A DNA stretch of 64,000 nt, taken from Anagrus nilaparvatae. Its lineage: Eukaryota > Arthropoda > Insecta > Hymenoptera > Mymaridae. The position numbers and the translations under genes were made by a program. The stretch covers positions 27,592,501 through 27,656,500 of the forward strand of contig JAKSXM010000007.1 in NCBI GenBank assembly GCA_022575985.1. Direction: 5' to 3'. The notes beneath the pieces are model-generated. The model ran no database searches, was not told the DNA's origin, and saw only the letters and a program-made list of their open reading frames with translations. Positions 50,701 through 61,049 of this stretch are shown here, one piece after another; position 1 is the first letter of the stretch, and each line of letters opens with the position of its first letter.

Positions 50701-53700
50701 ACAATTTTTTTTGAATAAAATTTAATTTTTTTTATCTATTTTGAGTTTACTTCCTGTTAAATTAATCATACAAAAAAAAAATAAAATTTGCATTACAAAA
50801 ACGGGATAAAATGTTTGATTTGATCTCATTTTGATAAACAAGTCGTTTGCTAAAATTATCTCAACGACAGGAGCTAAAAGGAAGAGACTCTGCAAAAACT
50901 GCATGAAACTTAAGCCTTATAAATCCGATGCAAACATTTAGTTGTATAATTAATACTAATTACAAGAGATAACTGTTAAACGTGACAATTAAAATTACAA
51001 ATTCTATCTTATTCCTTTTACAGCACAATTATATAAAAAAAGTCATACACCGACACAAACTCATTAAATCCTTGTCATTATTTTTGACAATATGCAGAAA
51101 ATATGGACGTAAAAAGAACTAATAAAAATCTCCCAGCTAAAATTTTTTTTGAATAACCAACATCCTTGTCGGAAAATCGATTTTGAAATTCCTGTGCTGA
51201 GAGTAGTCAATCGCATTTAAACATAGTATGGAGACCAATAGGTTTGTCAGCATTGTGGTTTATTAACAAATTTCAGGAAGCTTTTGAAACTGGTGCTTGA
51301 GAACATGTTATTAACAAGATACGCTGATATGTTGTAAAACTTGCCTAAGCTGTTATATTTACAACTTTTTAAAACATTCATTAAAACCATTACATATATC
51401 CTTAAATACTGATTACGTAACAAAGTAGTTGCTTTAAATCTTGTTTTTTTAGGTTAGATTAAGACTTTATAGTATTGGGAAGTTACGTGACCGATGCGAC
51501 ATCTAGAAATTCAATGTTAATTTTGTATTGAATTTTTAGATGCCGTTTTTCTCACGTTACTTCCCAATCCCCAAGACTGAACTTAAAGTAGCGTTAAAGT
51601 ACCTATAGGTTAGAAATTAGAACATACTGAATTTACAGATGTCGCGTCGGTCATATCCCTAACAGAGGGCGTATAAGTAGAGTCGGGATGCGCAACCAAA
51701 GCTTAAATAGAGGGCGCCGAAGCCAATTGGTCCGTAGAGACCCTAGATTAGCAGAGACTGCCAGAAAAGCACGTGGTTCCGCAAGTTGCCAGCTAAGATG
51801 GCGGTCGAAAAAAATTTCCTCATTTAAAATTTATGGTTGCCACTGCAAATGGCGGACCAATCTCAAAAACAGTCTACCTATCTGGCAGTCTCTGCTAATC
51901 TAGGGTCTCTATTGGTCCGAAAAACATATATTTTAAATGGGGAGAAATTGACCAATCACATTCTGGTCTGATAATACATGGGAAAGATATAGCTGTCACC
52001 ACTAGCGCCACCAATGCAGTATGGAAAATATTTTTCTGTATAGTAGCCACGAAAGTACGAAATTTCTCGCTACTGTCGCAGAAAAATTTTATACGGCCCT
52101 GGTCTATAAATAAAGAATGACCCAAATCACAGTTTACCATCCTCGGCTTCGCCTCGGAAGGTAATTTACGTGCGATTTGGGCCATTCTTTACTTTTCTGG
52201 ACACGAGCCGTAAATATACTATTTCTGGTCTACGGCTAGAAATTACGTATTACCTGGACGCTACGCGTATTTTCTAAGTTTTATTTTCTCAAATCTTGAA
52301 TAAATCAAAACAGAAGTGTTTCTGATTGGCGTATAATTTTGTTAAACATAATTTGAAACTTTTTAAAATTTAAAATTTAAATTTAAACATTTTAAAATAA
52401 ATAAATAATGCAATGATTGCGATAAAACCTGTTATAGATCCTTCTCGAGATTTTCATTTAATAAGATAAGTTAAAAAAGTGGTGAATAATTTATGTAAAT
52501 ACATAAATCTATATTATCTATGTAAGAGATTCTAATTAAAAATGATTATCATATTATAGCATGTTATTGTATGCGTGCATAGATTTTGTATTAACGCATA
52601 ATTAATAATAAATGAGCGACAAGAAAAAACGTACATTGACATTAGATGCATCTCTATTGTGTGCAAAAAAATCACGAGTATTATGATTATTATTACTATT
52701 TAAACAATGAGCCAAAAAGATGCATTCAAATATAGAATTTATACAAGCATAAAATTAAAACTTGTTGAGACTTATATATCTATTTATAGATTTTATTTTT
52801 TAAACTTTCTTCTTTATAATTTGCACGTACGCTATACATAATACACGTCACAAAGATTATATGAGTAAATTAATTTTATTGCGAGTTTAACAAAGATGTA
52901 ACTCGAGATCATCCCCTAATGATTTTCGACTATTTTATATTTCAATGGTTTCAAAAATTACTCTAATTAAGGTCGTTCTATCCACCACTGGGATTTTCGC
53001 GAAGCATATTTGTAACAAAAATATAAAAACAAATTAAAAATTTATATTTGTTTAAACAAATAGGATCTGTTAAATTTTTGTAATTTTTAGCTCATAAAAG
53101 CCCATAAGCCTGAGATTCCAGGTCTGGGCAACTCTGATCAAAATTCTGTTTGGCTCACTGAAGATTATTCAACTATAGGGAAAGTATCGTGAGAAATTTT
53201 TCGCTAAACATCTTCAGTAATAAGTTATCAATTTTAGAGCATTTTGAATTTTTTTTTATATCAATTAGATGTAACTCTCCTCCTAGAGTTGAACGATCTT
53301 CAATATGAGCCAACCAGAATTTTGATCAAAGTTGCCCAGATCTGGAATCTCAGCCTTTTATGAGTAAAAAATTACAAAAATTTAACAGGTCCTATTTGTG
53401 TAAACAAATATAGTATATTACGATCCATGGCCAGAAAAATAAAGAATGGCCCAAATCGCACGTAAATTACCTTCCGAGGCGAAGCCGAGGATGGTAAATT
53501 GCGATTTGGGACATTCTTTTTTTATGGCCCAGGGTCGTATACGATTTTTCTGCATCAGTGGCGAGAAAACGCGTCTTTGCCGGACGCGCAGCGGCCGGGA
53601 AATACGTGCTTTCTGGCCGCTGACCAGAAAAAAAATTTTAATTTGTTTTTATATTTTTGTTCCAAATACTGAAAAGCATTGATTTCTTCATTAAAAAATT

Positions 53701-56624
53701 ATTATAAATAAATATATGTTTAAAATATTTCAGTTACAAATATGCTGCGCAAAAAATACCCAGTGTCGGATAGAGCCAGGGATGCCGTTTTAGACATCGT
53801 TTAAGAGAATTCAAGTAGGTTTGTCTCTCTTGCACGCATTAGGAAGACATACAAAAAAGTGTTACCAACCCACAATTTTGATGCCACAAACGGCTTTTCT
53901 GGGTAGAGCGTCCTTAATATACGGTTGAAAGTGTTTAGTTACTGGCCGTCGCCAGATTCGGTTTACTATATAGGTTTTTAAGTTCGCTGGTCACGAATTT
54001 TGGGGCCCTGTCTACGAGGAATTGGCACTCTAACATAGGGCTTTTGCAAATATAAGGATGAAACACCGAATTCTGATAGATAGGACTTGTAAATTCTAAA
54101 GTCGACCAAATTTGGTGGATTTGTGGCAGCCAGTAACTAAATACCTCTCACCCGAATATTCACTGGAGTCCATACCCATAATTTAAATTTTTAAAATTTG
54201 GAATCGACGTATCAAAACCCTTTAAATCCCTCATGATCTTATTTAATTTATTTGACTGGTGTTTCGATAGTGGACCACCCAATTTATTATTTCAAAATAA
54301 CTAGTTTAACCACTTTTGTTATTAATTTAAATATAATGGGCATTCCTAATGACCTGATCCTGGATCTGATCCTCAGTAAATTCTAAAAAACTCCGAAACC
54401 AAATTATCAGTGCATTTTATTTGGAATTTCATAAACTAACTGTTTTACTAACTCGGATAATGCCAAGGTTATTTTTCTTAGTTAGAATTAAAAATTTTAA
54501 TATTTTATTGATAAAAAATAAATTAAGTTATATTGTTTATCTTTGAATTTTTTAAATTAAATAAAATATTTATTTTAAAAATATGATTTTAAAATTTATA
54601 TTATAACGACCTACTTTATCTTTTTGTATATTAAATTTATTGACATAAAAGGATTTTAAATTAAATTATTTTTCCTTTATATTGTTTATTAAATAACAAT
54701 TAAAACTATTTAATTATGTTTTAGGTCTTCTATATTCTTTAATTACAACATCCACTTAATTTTCAGCTCGGTTTTTATTATAATAACAAAAGTGAGAAGT
54801 AAACAATTATTTTAGAAAGTTTTTATTCAAAAAAATAGATTTTTTTTATTAACATCATATTTTTGGCAAACAAAATAAAAAAAAAAGAAATAAATAAGCT
54901 TTATTATAAAAAAATGAGTGAAATCTTGACCTGGTTTTGAATAAAAGAAAAATTTTTTTTTTATTTCTTGTTTTATTCAACTTTGATACTAAACAAAAAA
55001 AAAATAATAAAAAAACTAATGATATAAGTAATAATAAATTTCAAAAAATTAGTCAACTGTAAATAAAAATTTAATTTAATGTGAATTTCATTAATAACTG
55101 TAAAAATTAAGGATAAAAATTTAAAACTTTCATTTAAATAGATAGGTATAGCTATTATAAACAATAAATTTTATTTATTTATGTTAATGTAAAAAAAGAT
55201 ACAAGGAAATGCTAATGAATAACTAATAAGATGCCAATTTATTTATATATTAAAATTAAAATCCGGAACCTATATATAATATAGGTAGGTATACCTACAT
55301 ATTTATTCATTGTTTGTTTATTAATTATTAAATATGACGTTTAAAATATCATTGAATTATCAATTTCGGGTTTAAAATTTTAATTAGATAAAGAGAGAGA
55401 AATAGCTTTTTAATTTTAGATAAACAATATTGATAACTTTATTTAATTAAATAGATTATAATTGAGATAATAACAAGAATGCGTAATGTTAAATATCTAA
55501 AAATAGGACAAACAGAAAATATCTTTGTTTTACGTTTAAAAATATTAATACAATAAATATAATAAACCTTTATTTTTCTATAAAAAACTACAATATCATA
55601 TCCTTAAACAAATACCATTGTTTTATTCAGCAAAAAATAAAACCTTCAGATAAAAATAAATATTTTATGGTCAAACGCAATAAATATTTTAATCAATAAA
55701 ATTTTCTCTTTCAACATAACCTTATAATCACACGCACAAAAAAAAATATTGATAATAATTTAAATTAATGTCCAAGATACACGACTCCGTTTTAAAATTA
55801 AAATATTATCAATGTTTACAGTATTTTAAATTTATGTATCGAATTCTGTGGTTTATGTCGGGTTTATGTGAAAAATATTATATCTTATTTTTCAAAGAAT
55901 AACTTTCACATTATTTTTAACTGAATTTAGAAAAAGGTACTCGCGAAATATTTTTTTTATACCTATTTAGATAGTAATTAATATTTTTATAAATAAACAA
56001 AGATAAAAGCAATTCAATTTTAATTAAAAAACGGTAATTTTTAGCACTCCGTTATTTGTGACTCCGAAACGAGCTCCGAAATTTATTTTTTTGCACAAAA
56101 ACAAAAATTTAATAACCAAAAAGTACAAAATAAAACAGACAACATTAAAATTTTCGATTTTTAACTAAATTTATAAACACACTTATACACAAATATATAA
56201 ATCACTTAATTACTAATAAGTAGAGCTTGATATTATAATATAGAAACTTTGAAAATCACATATTGCACTGAGAAAAACAATCACATATCCATCGAATATT
56301 TATTTTTTTAACGTTAAATTCAAATATAACCTATTTAAAATTTTATAAAAAAAATTTAAACATTTAATATTTTATAAAAACAATAATAACGAAAGGTTTT
56401 TCTTTTATATCCATTCTAAGATGGCGGTAAGGATACTTGAACACGCGGAGGTAAAAATTATATTCAGCACTTTTGGTATACATTTAATTCGCCAAGAAAT
56501 TATTCTTTCATTTTTATTTCATATTATTAAATATATTTAATATTTTATAATAATAACAAAGCACCTGATAACTTGATGGTTTCGTTTCGTCTTCGACGAT
56601 TTTGTCAGTCTCCATGTTGATCAT
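38702..56624 (-). CDS. slmb: Slimb / beta-TrCP, F-box and WD40 subunit of SCF ubiquitin ligase, complete
   Basis: Exons (5' to 3'): 56565-56624, 40145-40376, 39044-40061, 38702-38984; 1593 nt, 530 residues. The short first exon encodes [20 protein letters not shown] and splices in phase 0 to [13 protein letters not shown]. The dimerisation D domain (about 45-90, with [10 protein letters not shown] and [20 protein letters not shown]) is followed by an F-box (about 100-142, [21 protein letters not shown]), which binds Skp1. Seven WD40 repeats (about 205-505) form the propeller that reads the phosphorylated DSGxxS degron. Known targets of the family are beta-catenin/Armadillo, Ci/Gli and IkB/Cactus, so it acts in Wnt, Hedgehog and NF-kB control and in the clock. 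The WD region matches fly and human family members over long stretches. The Ser/Thr-rich tail after DFLN is poorly conserved, as usual. Intron 1 is 16.2 kb; the others are 83 and 59 bases. Confidence 0.97.
45023..45385. mobile_element. PIF/Harbinger-type MITE, 363 bp
   Basis: Terminal inverted repeats of about 60 bp (45023-45081 and 45326-45385) start GGCCCTTGCTACAC and end GTGTAGAAAGGACC. They share the block CACGTAATCATGTTTTATGA and its inverse. TTA flanks both ends (45020-45022 and 45386-45388), the target duplication typical of PIF/Harbinger elements. The interior has no ORF. Confidence 0.8.
47205..47375 (+). repeat. Dispersed repeat copy (empty-site copy)
   Basis: This block matches the reverse complement of 51700-52010 minus a 177-bp insertion. 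Shared words are TGGCGCT, ATTGGTCAATTTC, GGACCAATT and AGAGGGC...CAAAGCT (inverse). Here the TTGGTCCA target is single and uninterrupted. The 82-codon frame across it is not considered a gene. Confidence 0.7.
51477..51661. repeat. Small hairpin repeat with three related arms
   Basis: GGGAAGTTACGTGACCGATG at 51477 is followed by its imperfect inverse at 51539-51567 (...CTCACGTTACTTCCC) and by a second, partial inverse at 51639-51661 (AGATGTCGCGTCGGTCAT). Likely a foldback element with an internal duplication. Confidence 0.5.
51735..51911. mobile_element. hAT-like MITE, 177 bp, perfect 31-bp TIRs
   Basis: Left TIR 51735-51765 starts TAGAGACCCTAGATTAGC and is exactly inverted at 51881-51911. 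An 8-bp direct repeat TTGGTCCG flanks it (51727-51734 and 51912-51919), the target duplication length of hAT elements; TAGAG is a usual hAT terminus. The paralogous repeat at 47.2 kb has a single uninterrupted TTGGTCC target, so the borders are confirmed by an empty site. The interior has no ORF and contains two ATGGCGG words in near-inverted TIR-proximal positions. Confidence 0.88.
51912..52015 (-). repeat. Dispersed repeat copy (interrupted by the hAT-like MITE)
   Basis: Reverse complement of the 47.2-kb copy, continuing on the other side of the MITE at about 51695-51734. Confidence 0.65.
52050..52290 (-). repeat. Palindrome-bearing dispersed repeat, minus-oriented copy
   Basis: The core 52112-52190 is a 79-bp imperfect palindrome (AAAGAATG...CCGAGGCGAAGCCGAGG...CATTCTTT read on the minus strand). 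It is flanked by GTCCAGAAAAGTAAAG on one side and a CTGCGACAGTAGCGAGAAA block on the other. The same order of blocks is found, in opposite orientation, at 53410-53640. The 96-codon minus-strand ORF through it is repeat read-through. Confidence 0.75.
53046..53411. mobile_element. Foldback MITE, 366 bp, about 120-bp inverted arms
   Basis: Left arm 53046-53166 and right arm 53293-53411 are inverted copies. The ends carry TATATTTGTTTAAACAAATAGG with its inverse, then TGTTAAATTTTTGTAATTTTTA, then GATTCCAGGTCTGGGCAACT. No ORF. It abuts the plus-oriented palindrome-bearing repeat. Confidence 0.7.
53412..53640 (+). repeat. Palindrome-bearing dispersed repeat, plus-oriented copy
   Basis: The 79-bp core palindrome at 53441-53519 is followed by AACGCGTCTTTGCCGGACGC and a CCGGGAAATACGTGCTTTCT block. 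It is the inverted partner of 52050-52290, 1.25 kb away. The pair could be the ends of one larger element or two independent insertions. The 78-codon ORF is repeat read-through. Confidence 0.75.
53750..54190. other. GC-richer island with a short inverted pair
   Basis: This 440-bp block stands out from the AT-rich intron. GTGTTTAGTTACTGGCCG (about 53928) and GGCAGCCAGTAACTAAATACC (about 54125) are inverted copies. No ORF, RNA fold or family could be recognised. It is probably an old transposon fragment. Confidence 0.35.
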
Positions 56625-56663
56625 CTTCACAGTTAGGGCGTCTGCACTACTCTGTTCAAGCTA

Positions 56664-56674
56664 TTTTATATATA
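56664..56674 (-). promoter_or_regulatory. slmb: TATA box candidate for slimb
   Basis: The minus strand reads TATATATAAAA about 40 bases upstream of the first ATG (56624). If used, it would leave a 5' leader of only about 20 nt. GGACAGTC at about 56702 and GACTGTCC at about 56732 form an inverted pair just upstream. A longer leader from further upstream is possible. Confidence 0.4.
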
Positions 56675-57363
56675 GCGTTGCACGCGTCGCGAGAAATTGA
56701 GAGGACAGTCAGTACGTTACGTTACGTACAACACTACAGACTGTCCAAGCGAAGGTGGCGCAAGCTAAAAGATCCCCAAAGAAATCAGCCCATTTCATTC
56801 TTTGTCACGGTGTTGCCAGTTTTAAGTTTTCTTTTCTATATGATCTGAATATTGCTTTTAATCGACATTCTGATAGCTTCACATCATTGCGCATGCGAGC
56901 GCGGTAAATATGAATTTTCCGAAAATTTATTTTCCAATAAACAATGAAAACATTCATTGAAATTGCACGTGTTTTTAAATCTATATAATTTTCTTTAAAA
57001 TAAAACTTATTTATTTAAACAATTGAAATAACTTTGTTAGTTCTCTTTCAAAATCCAATATTACAAATAAAAACCCTAGTAAAATCACCACCTATAAGAT
57101 TTATAAAATAAATTGGCAAATATCCTTTATTAATAATGCGCATGTATAAATTTTGTACCTTTATTAAACTTCGACACACAGTTTTACATCCTTATATACA
57201 TGTATAAGTTTAAAATAACACCTAGGTGCCTGGAAAAACAAAATGCATATTCTGCTGTATTTGCCAATGTCAACGTCAAAGCTACGTCATAGGTACTATT
57301 AAAAATGGCGACACGTTCAATGTTGAGTAAACATTTAGTTATTATTTTTAGTATAATTTTAAA
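56675..57363. promoter_or_regulatory. Divergent promoter region of slimb and the lipid phosphatase gene
   Basis: About 740 bp separate the two ATGs, which point away from each other. The part next to slimb (56680-56780) is GC-rich for this genome and contains a repeated ACGTTACGTTACGT word. Near the other gene are a TACGTCA half-site (57292) and an AAAAATGGCGAC word (57301) that resembles YY1/Pho sites at transcription starts. Confidence 0.4.
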
Positions 57364-57373
57364 ATGCCCATAG
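57305..57373 (+). other. Upstream ORF overlapping the lipid phosphatase start
   Basis: ATG at 57305 opens a 22-codon frame ending at TAG 57371-57373, overlapping the main ATG (57364) in another frame. If the transcript begins before 57305, it would limit initiation at the main start. Confidence 0.35.
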
Positions 57374-60100
57374 TACGCTCTTGGAATAAAAGTCTGTTTT
57401 ATGAAGTTTTATTTCGTGTTTCTCTGGCTATAATCACGTTGTAAGTAAAAAATTTATTTTTATTAGAAAAATTAGCGACTTTTTCTTTCAAAGTTAAGTC
57501 ATGCCCTTTATACAATATTTTTGGAGCAAAATTTGCAGAAGCAAAATTATGTTTATCTGCTTCTACACTGTAAAACAAAAAATTTAAATTATGATAGAAA
57601 ATTAAACTTAGCTGAATTTTTTAAATTGCTAAATAATAGGTATATGTTAATTGTACTGTTTGTTTAGGCTTAATTTAAAAGTATTTTATTTTTAATTAAA
57701 TGATAAATTTTTTGTATTGTAAATTTTTAGTAAATTTAACATATTGTATTAAAAAACTGATACCTGCACTAATTATACCAAAAACTAGAATTTGCTTACG
57801 TATATTGTTATGATTAAAAATAAATAAAACATACATAATTGATCGATTATTTATTTATATAAATTTATGATTAATATATAACGAATTTATTGATATATTT
57901 ATATTAAATTCTGATTACATGAATTATAGGAAAATTATAAAATTTAGCATAATAAACTCTGCTGCTGTGTATAATACCATGTTAAGTACAAAAAAATAAG
58001 ATGTTATTTTTATTAAATCAATATTTTTATGTGAAATGTTTATAAATAGTAACAGAAAAACACGCAGCTAGGTATATACTTACTGTACACCTTTAATATA
58101 CTTTACCTTTGTTATTATAATTCATATTTTTAAAATATCGATATTTTTAAATTAGCATTTCTTTTATCTACCTGTGTATGTTTTTAAATTATATGATTAT
58201 TGAAAAAAGTTTTTGTGATCAAATTAAACAGTAGTTTTATAGGCTAATTAAAAAATTTAATATATATAGCTGCTTAATGATGTACTGATTAAAAATAAAA
58301 AAATTTTAACGACTTGACTTTTTTATAAAGTCTTAAATCGAGAAAACTTGCTAGTTCGGGTTTTTGGATCAGGCTGAAATTGTCAGGATAATTTTTTATT
58401 TTTTTAACTTGCGATTGTTACAAACTGTTCAGTATCTGACATTCATTTTTAAATAACCGCATACATATATGTATTCTTAAATTATATTATTTTTTCGGTA
58501 AACATTTTTAAAAACTAATGGTCAGGTGGACTCGAGATTCTGAGAAATATTTTGGTTTTTATTGAAATATTTATTAACGATTTCGTCGACAGAAAAAAAA
58601 AATTGCAACTAAGAAGAGCTGAAAATTCTTTTTTTTTTTAACTAATATCTAAACCAATATCTAAACTTTAATATCTGAAAAATGAAATTTAAAAAAAAAA
58701 GAAACCCTGATAAAATTTCAGCCTGATTTGACTGCACTAATTGTAAATTTAAACGTTTTTTTTTTTATAAATAATTTTTAAATTTTATTTTGCAACTCAC
58801 ATGAAACAGATTCAAATGTGAGCAAGACTTTTTCTATTTTTACTTATTTATTTCTAAATACCTATTCAAATTTTCACAGTTAAAATTGATTTTTTTTTAA
58901 TATTTTGAAAGAGACTATATAAAAGTTTGTATTTATTTTTAATGCATTTGAAATGCATTAATTTGTTCTGAATGTAAAAAGTTGCAAATTCTAGTTCTTG
59001 TTGATGTAGGTTGATAATATAATAAAGCTAGTAAAAAAGCATATAAAATAAATTTATAAAAATATAATTCCTTTTTTAGGGAGCTGGAGAATGCAGAACC
59101 ATTTAACAGAAAAATCCACGAAGATGAGCTATGGTTATATAAAAATCCTCAAGTTGAATCATACATTCCTCCTAGAATGTTATGGGTAAATATTAAAACT
59201 TCTTGTAATCAATCCTAACAATTAATAATATATTTTTTATTATTTCAGTCGACCATTCTTATAGTACCAATTACTATTATGTTTTTAGTATTATTATTTC
59301 AAGGCAATAAATGTGATTTTTGTCAAGCTATGTTATCTTTCACTTTAGCTATAGGTTTCACATCAGTATTTACTAACTTAATCAAAGTTACTGTTGGTAA
59401 GCTATACTTTGTCCATTTAATCATTTTGGCAAACAAAATTAAATCTCATGATAATTTGTAGGTAGGCCAAGGCCAGATTTTTTTTGGAGATGTTTTCCAG
59501 ATGGTCAAGGGAATCAAGAATTTAAATGCACAGGAGATCCTACAGTGGTTCGAGATGGAAGAAAATCATTTCCAAGCGGACATTCTTCTTGTAATTATAA
59601 TCTTACATTCGTCAAATCAATTACGGCAAAAAATTAATTTTCTATTTTATTTTGTAGTATCATTTTCAAGTTTTGGGTTTCTTGCACTGTACTTAGCTGG
59701 TAAACTTCATACTTTTAGTTGGAATGGTAAAACCCAATCCTGGAAACTTTCATTCTTTATGTTACCATTAGGAATAGCCCTAGTTATTGCAATAAGTCGA
59801 ACGTGTGATTATCATCACCATTATCAAGGTAATTTGTACTTTTAAATACTTTGATATAGTAGTAGTCATATCAACAAATAGTAATACTTTGATATATTTA
59901 CAAAAATAAAACTTTTTTAAATTCTAACAGATGTAATTTTTGGAGCAGCATTAGGAATCATCCAAGCTTATTTATGTTATAGACATTACTACCCACCCTT
60001 AGATTCTTTAGTTTGCCATAAACCATACGTAGCTTTAATGAATCACGAACCACAGGAAATTAAAACAACAAGGATTGAATTAAGTAAATGGGAAAGATAA
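57364..60100 (+). CDS. PLPP5: Phospholipid phosphatase, PLPP4/5 (PPAPDC1) type, complete
   Basis: Exons 57364-57440, 59080-59185, 59249-59396, 59462-59590, 59658-59828 and 59931-60100 total 801 nt (266 residues) in one frame. The three motifs of the PAP2/lipid phosphate phosphatase superfamily are intact: K107 with GRPRP at 111-115, P-S-G-H at 148-151 (catalytic acid/base His151), and S-R-x5-H-x3-D at 200-211 (nucleophile His207). Hydrophobic segments around residues 15-28, 65-80, 92-106, 155-170, 183-199 and 212-226 fit a six-span membrane protein. Family members dephosphorylate diacylglycerol pyrophosphate and phosphatidic acid without Mg2+, at the ER/Golgi or plasma membrane. The EEMWLYRNP-like block (here DELWLYKNP) and [12 protein letters not shown] place it with PLPP4/5 rather than the wunen group. 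Polyadenylation signal candidate AATAAA at 60215-60220. Confidence 0.95.
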
Positions 60101-60220
60101 TTTTGGTTAAAACAAAAGATGTAAAATTGTAAAGTAAAAGTATATTTTTTCTATAACAAACCAGTATTAATGATACTTTATAAGCAAAAACTAAAAAATT
60201 TTATTATGTGTGTAAATAAA

Positions 60221-61049
60221 ATTTATAAATTTAATTATGTCATAAAATGTAAAACTGGATCTTTACCAAAATAAGCTTGTATATCGCAATAATATGTGTT
60301 TTTTTATTTATGTAAATAAATTGTCTCGATTATTAAAAATTATTGATTATTGGGAAATTTTTATTAGTTAAAACTTTTATTGTAAACGAAAATTGAAAAT
60401 ATATATATACATAAGTATTTAACTTTTTTTTTAAATTATAAATATTTTTACTTCTATATAATGTACATTTTAATACGTCTGCAATTACACTCCATTTGCT
60501 TCCGACATAATAGTGCAAAACAAAATACTTTCTGTATTCATATTCATTGTTTACGCCCCTACACATATGCAAGCCCGGTGTTTCATATAATAGCAAAGCC
60601 CCTCCTTAAAAATCCAAACTGAGACGCATCACGCAATCGGTTAAATTTTACTCGCTTCTCTTGCATACGTATATACTGCAGTATACACACCTCAGTATGT
60701 GATAGAATACCGGTGGTTTTAGAAGACCACATTTTTTTTAATAAAATTATTAATTTATGGTTTTTGATTACTTCAAATATTCATTAATATAGATGCTAGG
60801 AATAATAAAAATTGGTTAAGTAATATTTTTAATAAATTACTTCTAAAAGTTGTAAGATATTGCGTAATTACTCATAATTTATTAATTTGATCTTTGGATT
60901 GAAACAAACTAATCTATTTATTTTTTAGTAAGTGTTCATTTTTTCGTAAAAAACAATACTTATTTGCATATAGCAATATTAAATAAAATAGTTTTTTTAG
61001 CTTTGCAAATGAAATTTTTTATTTCGATGGGTATGTATATAGTTTGCTG
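60221..61049. other. Intergenic region, probable KANSL3 promoter
   Basis: No ORF with similarity. From 60550 to 60720 composition is more balanced, and a palindrome, GTATATACTGCAGTATAC, occurs near 60669. An acceptor-like TTTTTTAG near 61002 could end a 5' UTR intron. Confidence 0.35.

Larger units (their letters stand above)
40377..56564 (-). other. slmb: Slimb intron 1 (16.2 kb), transposon-rich
   Basis: The donor follows exon 1 (CAG|GTGC at 56561-56567) and the acceptor precedes exon 2 (ACAG at 40377-40380). No other protein gene was recognised inside. The 40.4-45.0 and 54.3-56.5 kb parts are plain AT-rich sequence apart from a CGGGT-word cluster at 44160-44300. The 45.0-54.2 kb part holds the inverted-repeat elements listed separately. 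First introns of developmental regulators often carry enhancers, but none can be named here. Confidence 0.85.

Noticed and set aside
51895..53682. Two ORFs sharing [20 protein letters not shown]
   Set aside because: Both are read-through of the 79-bp palindrome-bearing repeat; the frames stop as soon as the repeat ends.
54973..55164. 63-codon Ile/Phe-rich ORF resembling a membrane peptide
   Set aside because: It is what AT-rich sequence gives by chance; no homology or gene structure.
56679..56685. TGCACGC as a metal-response element for slimb
   Set aside because: A single core with no neighbours; slimb is not a known metal-induced gene, so chance is more likely.
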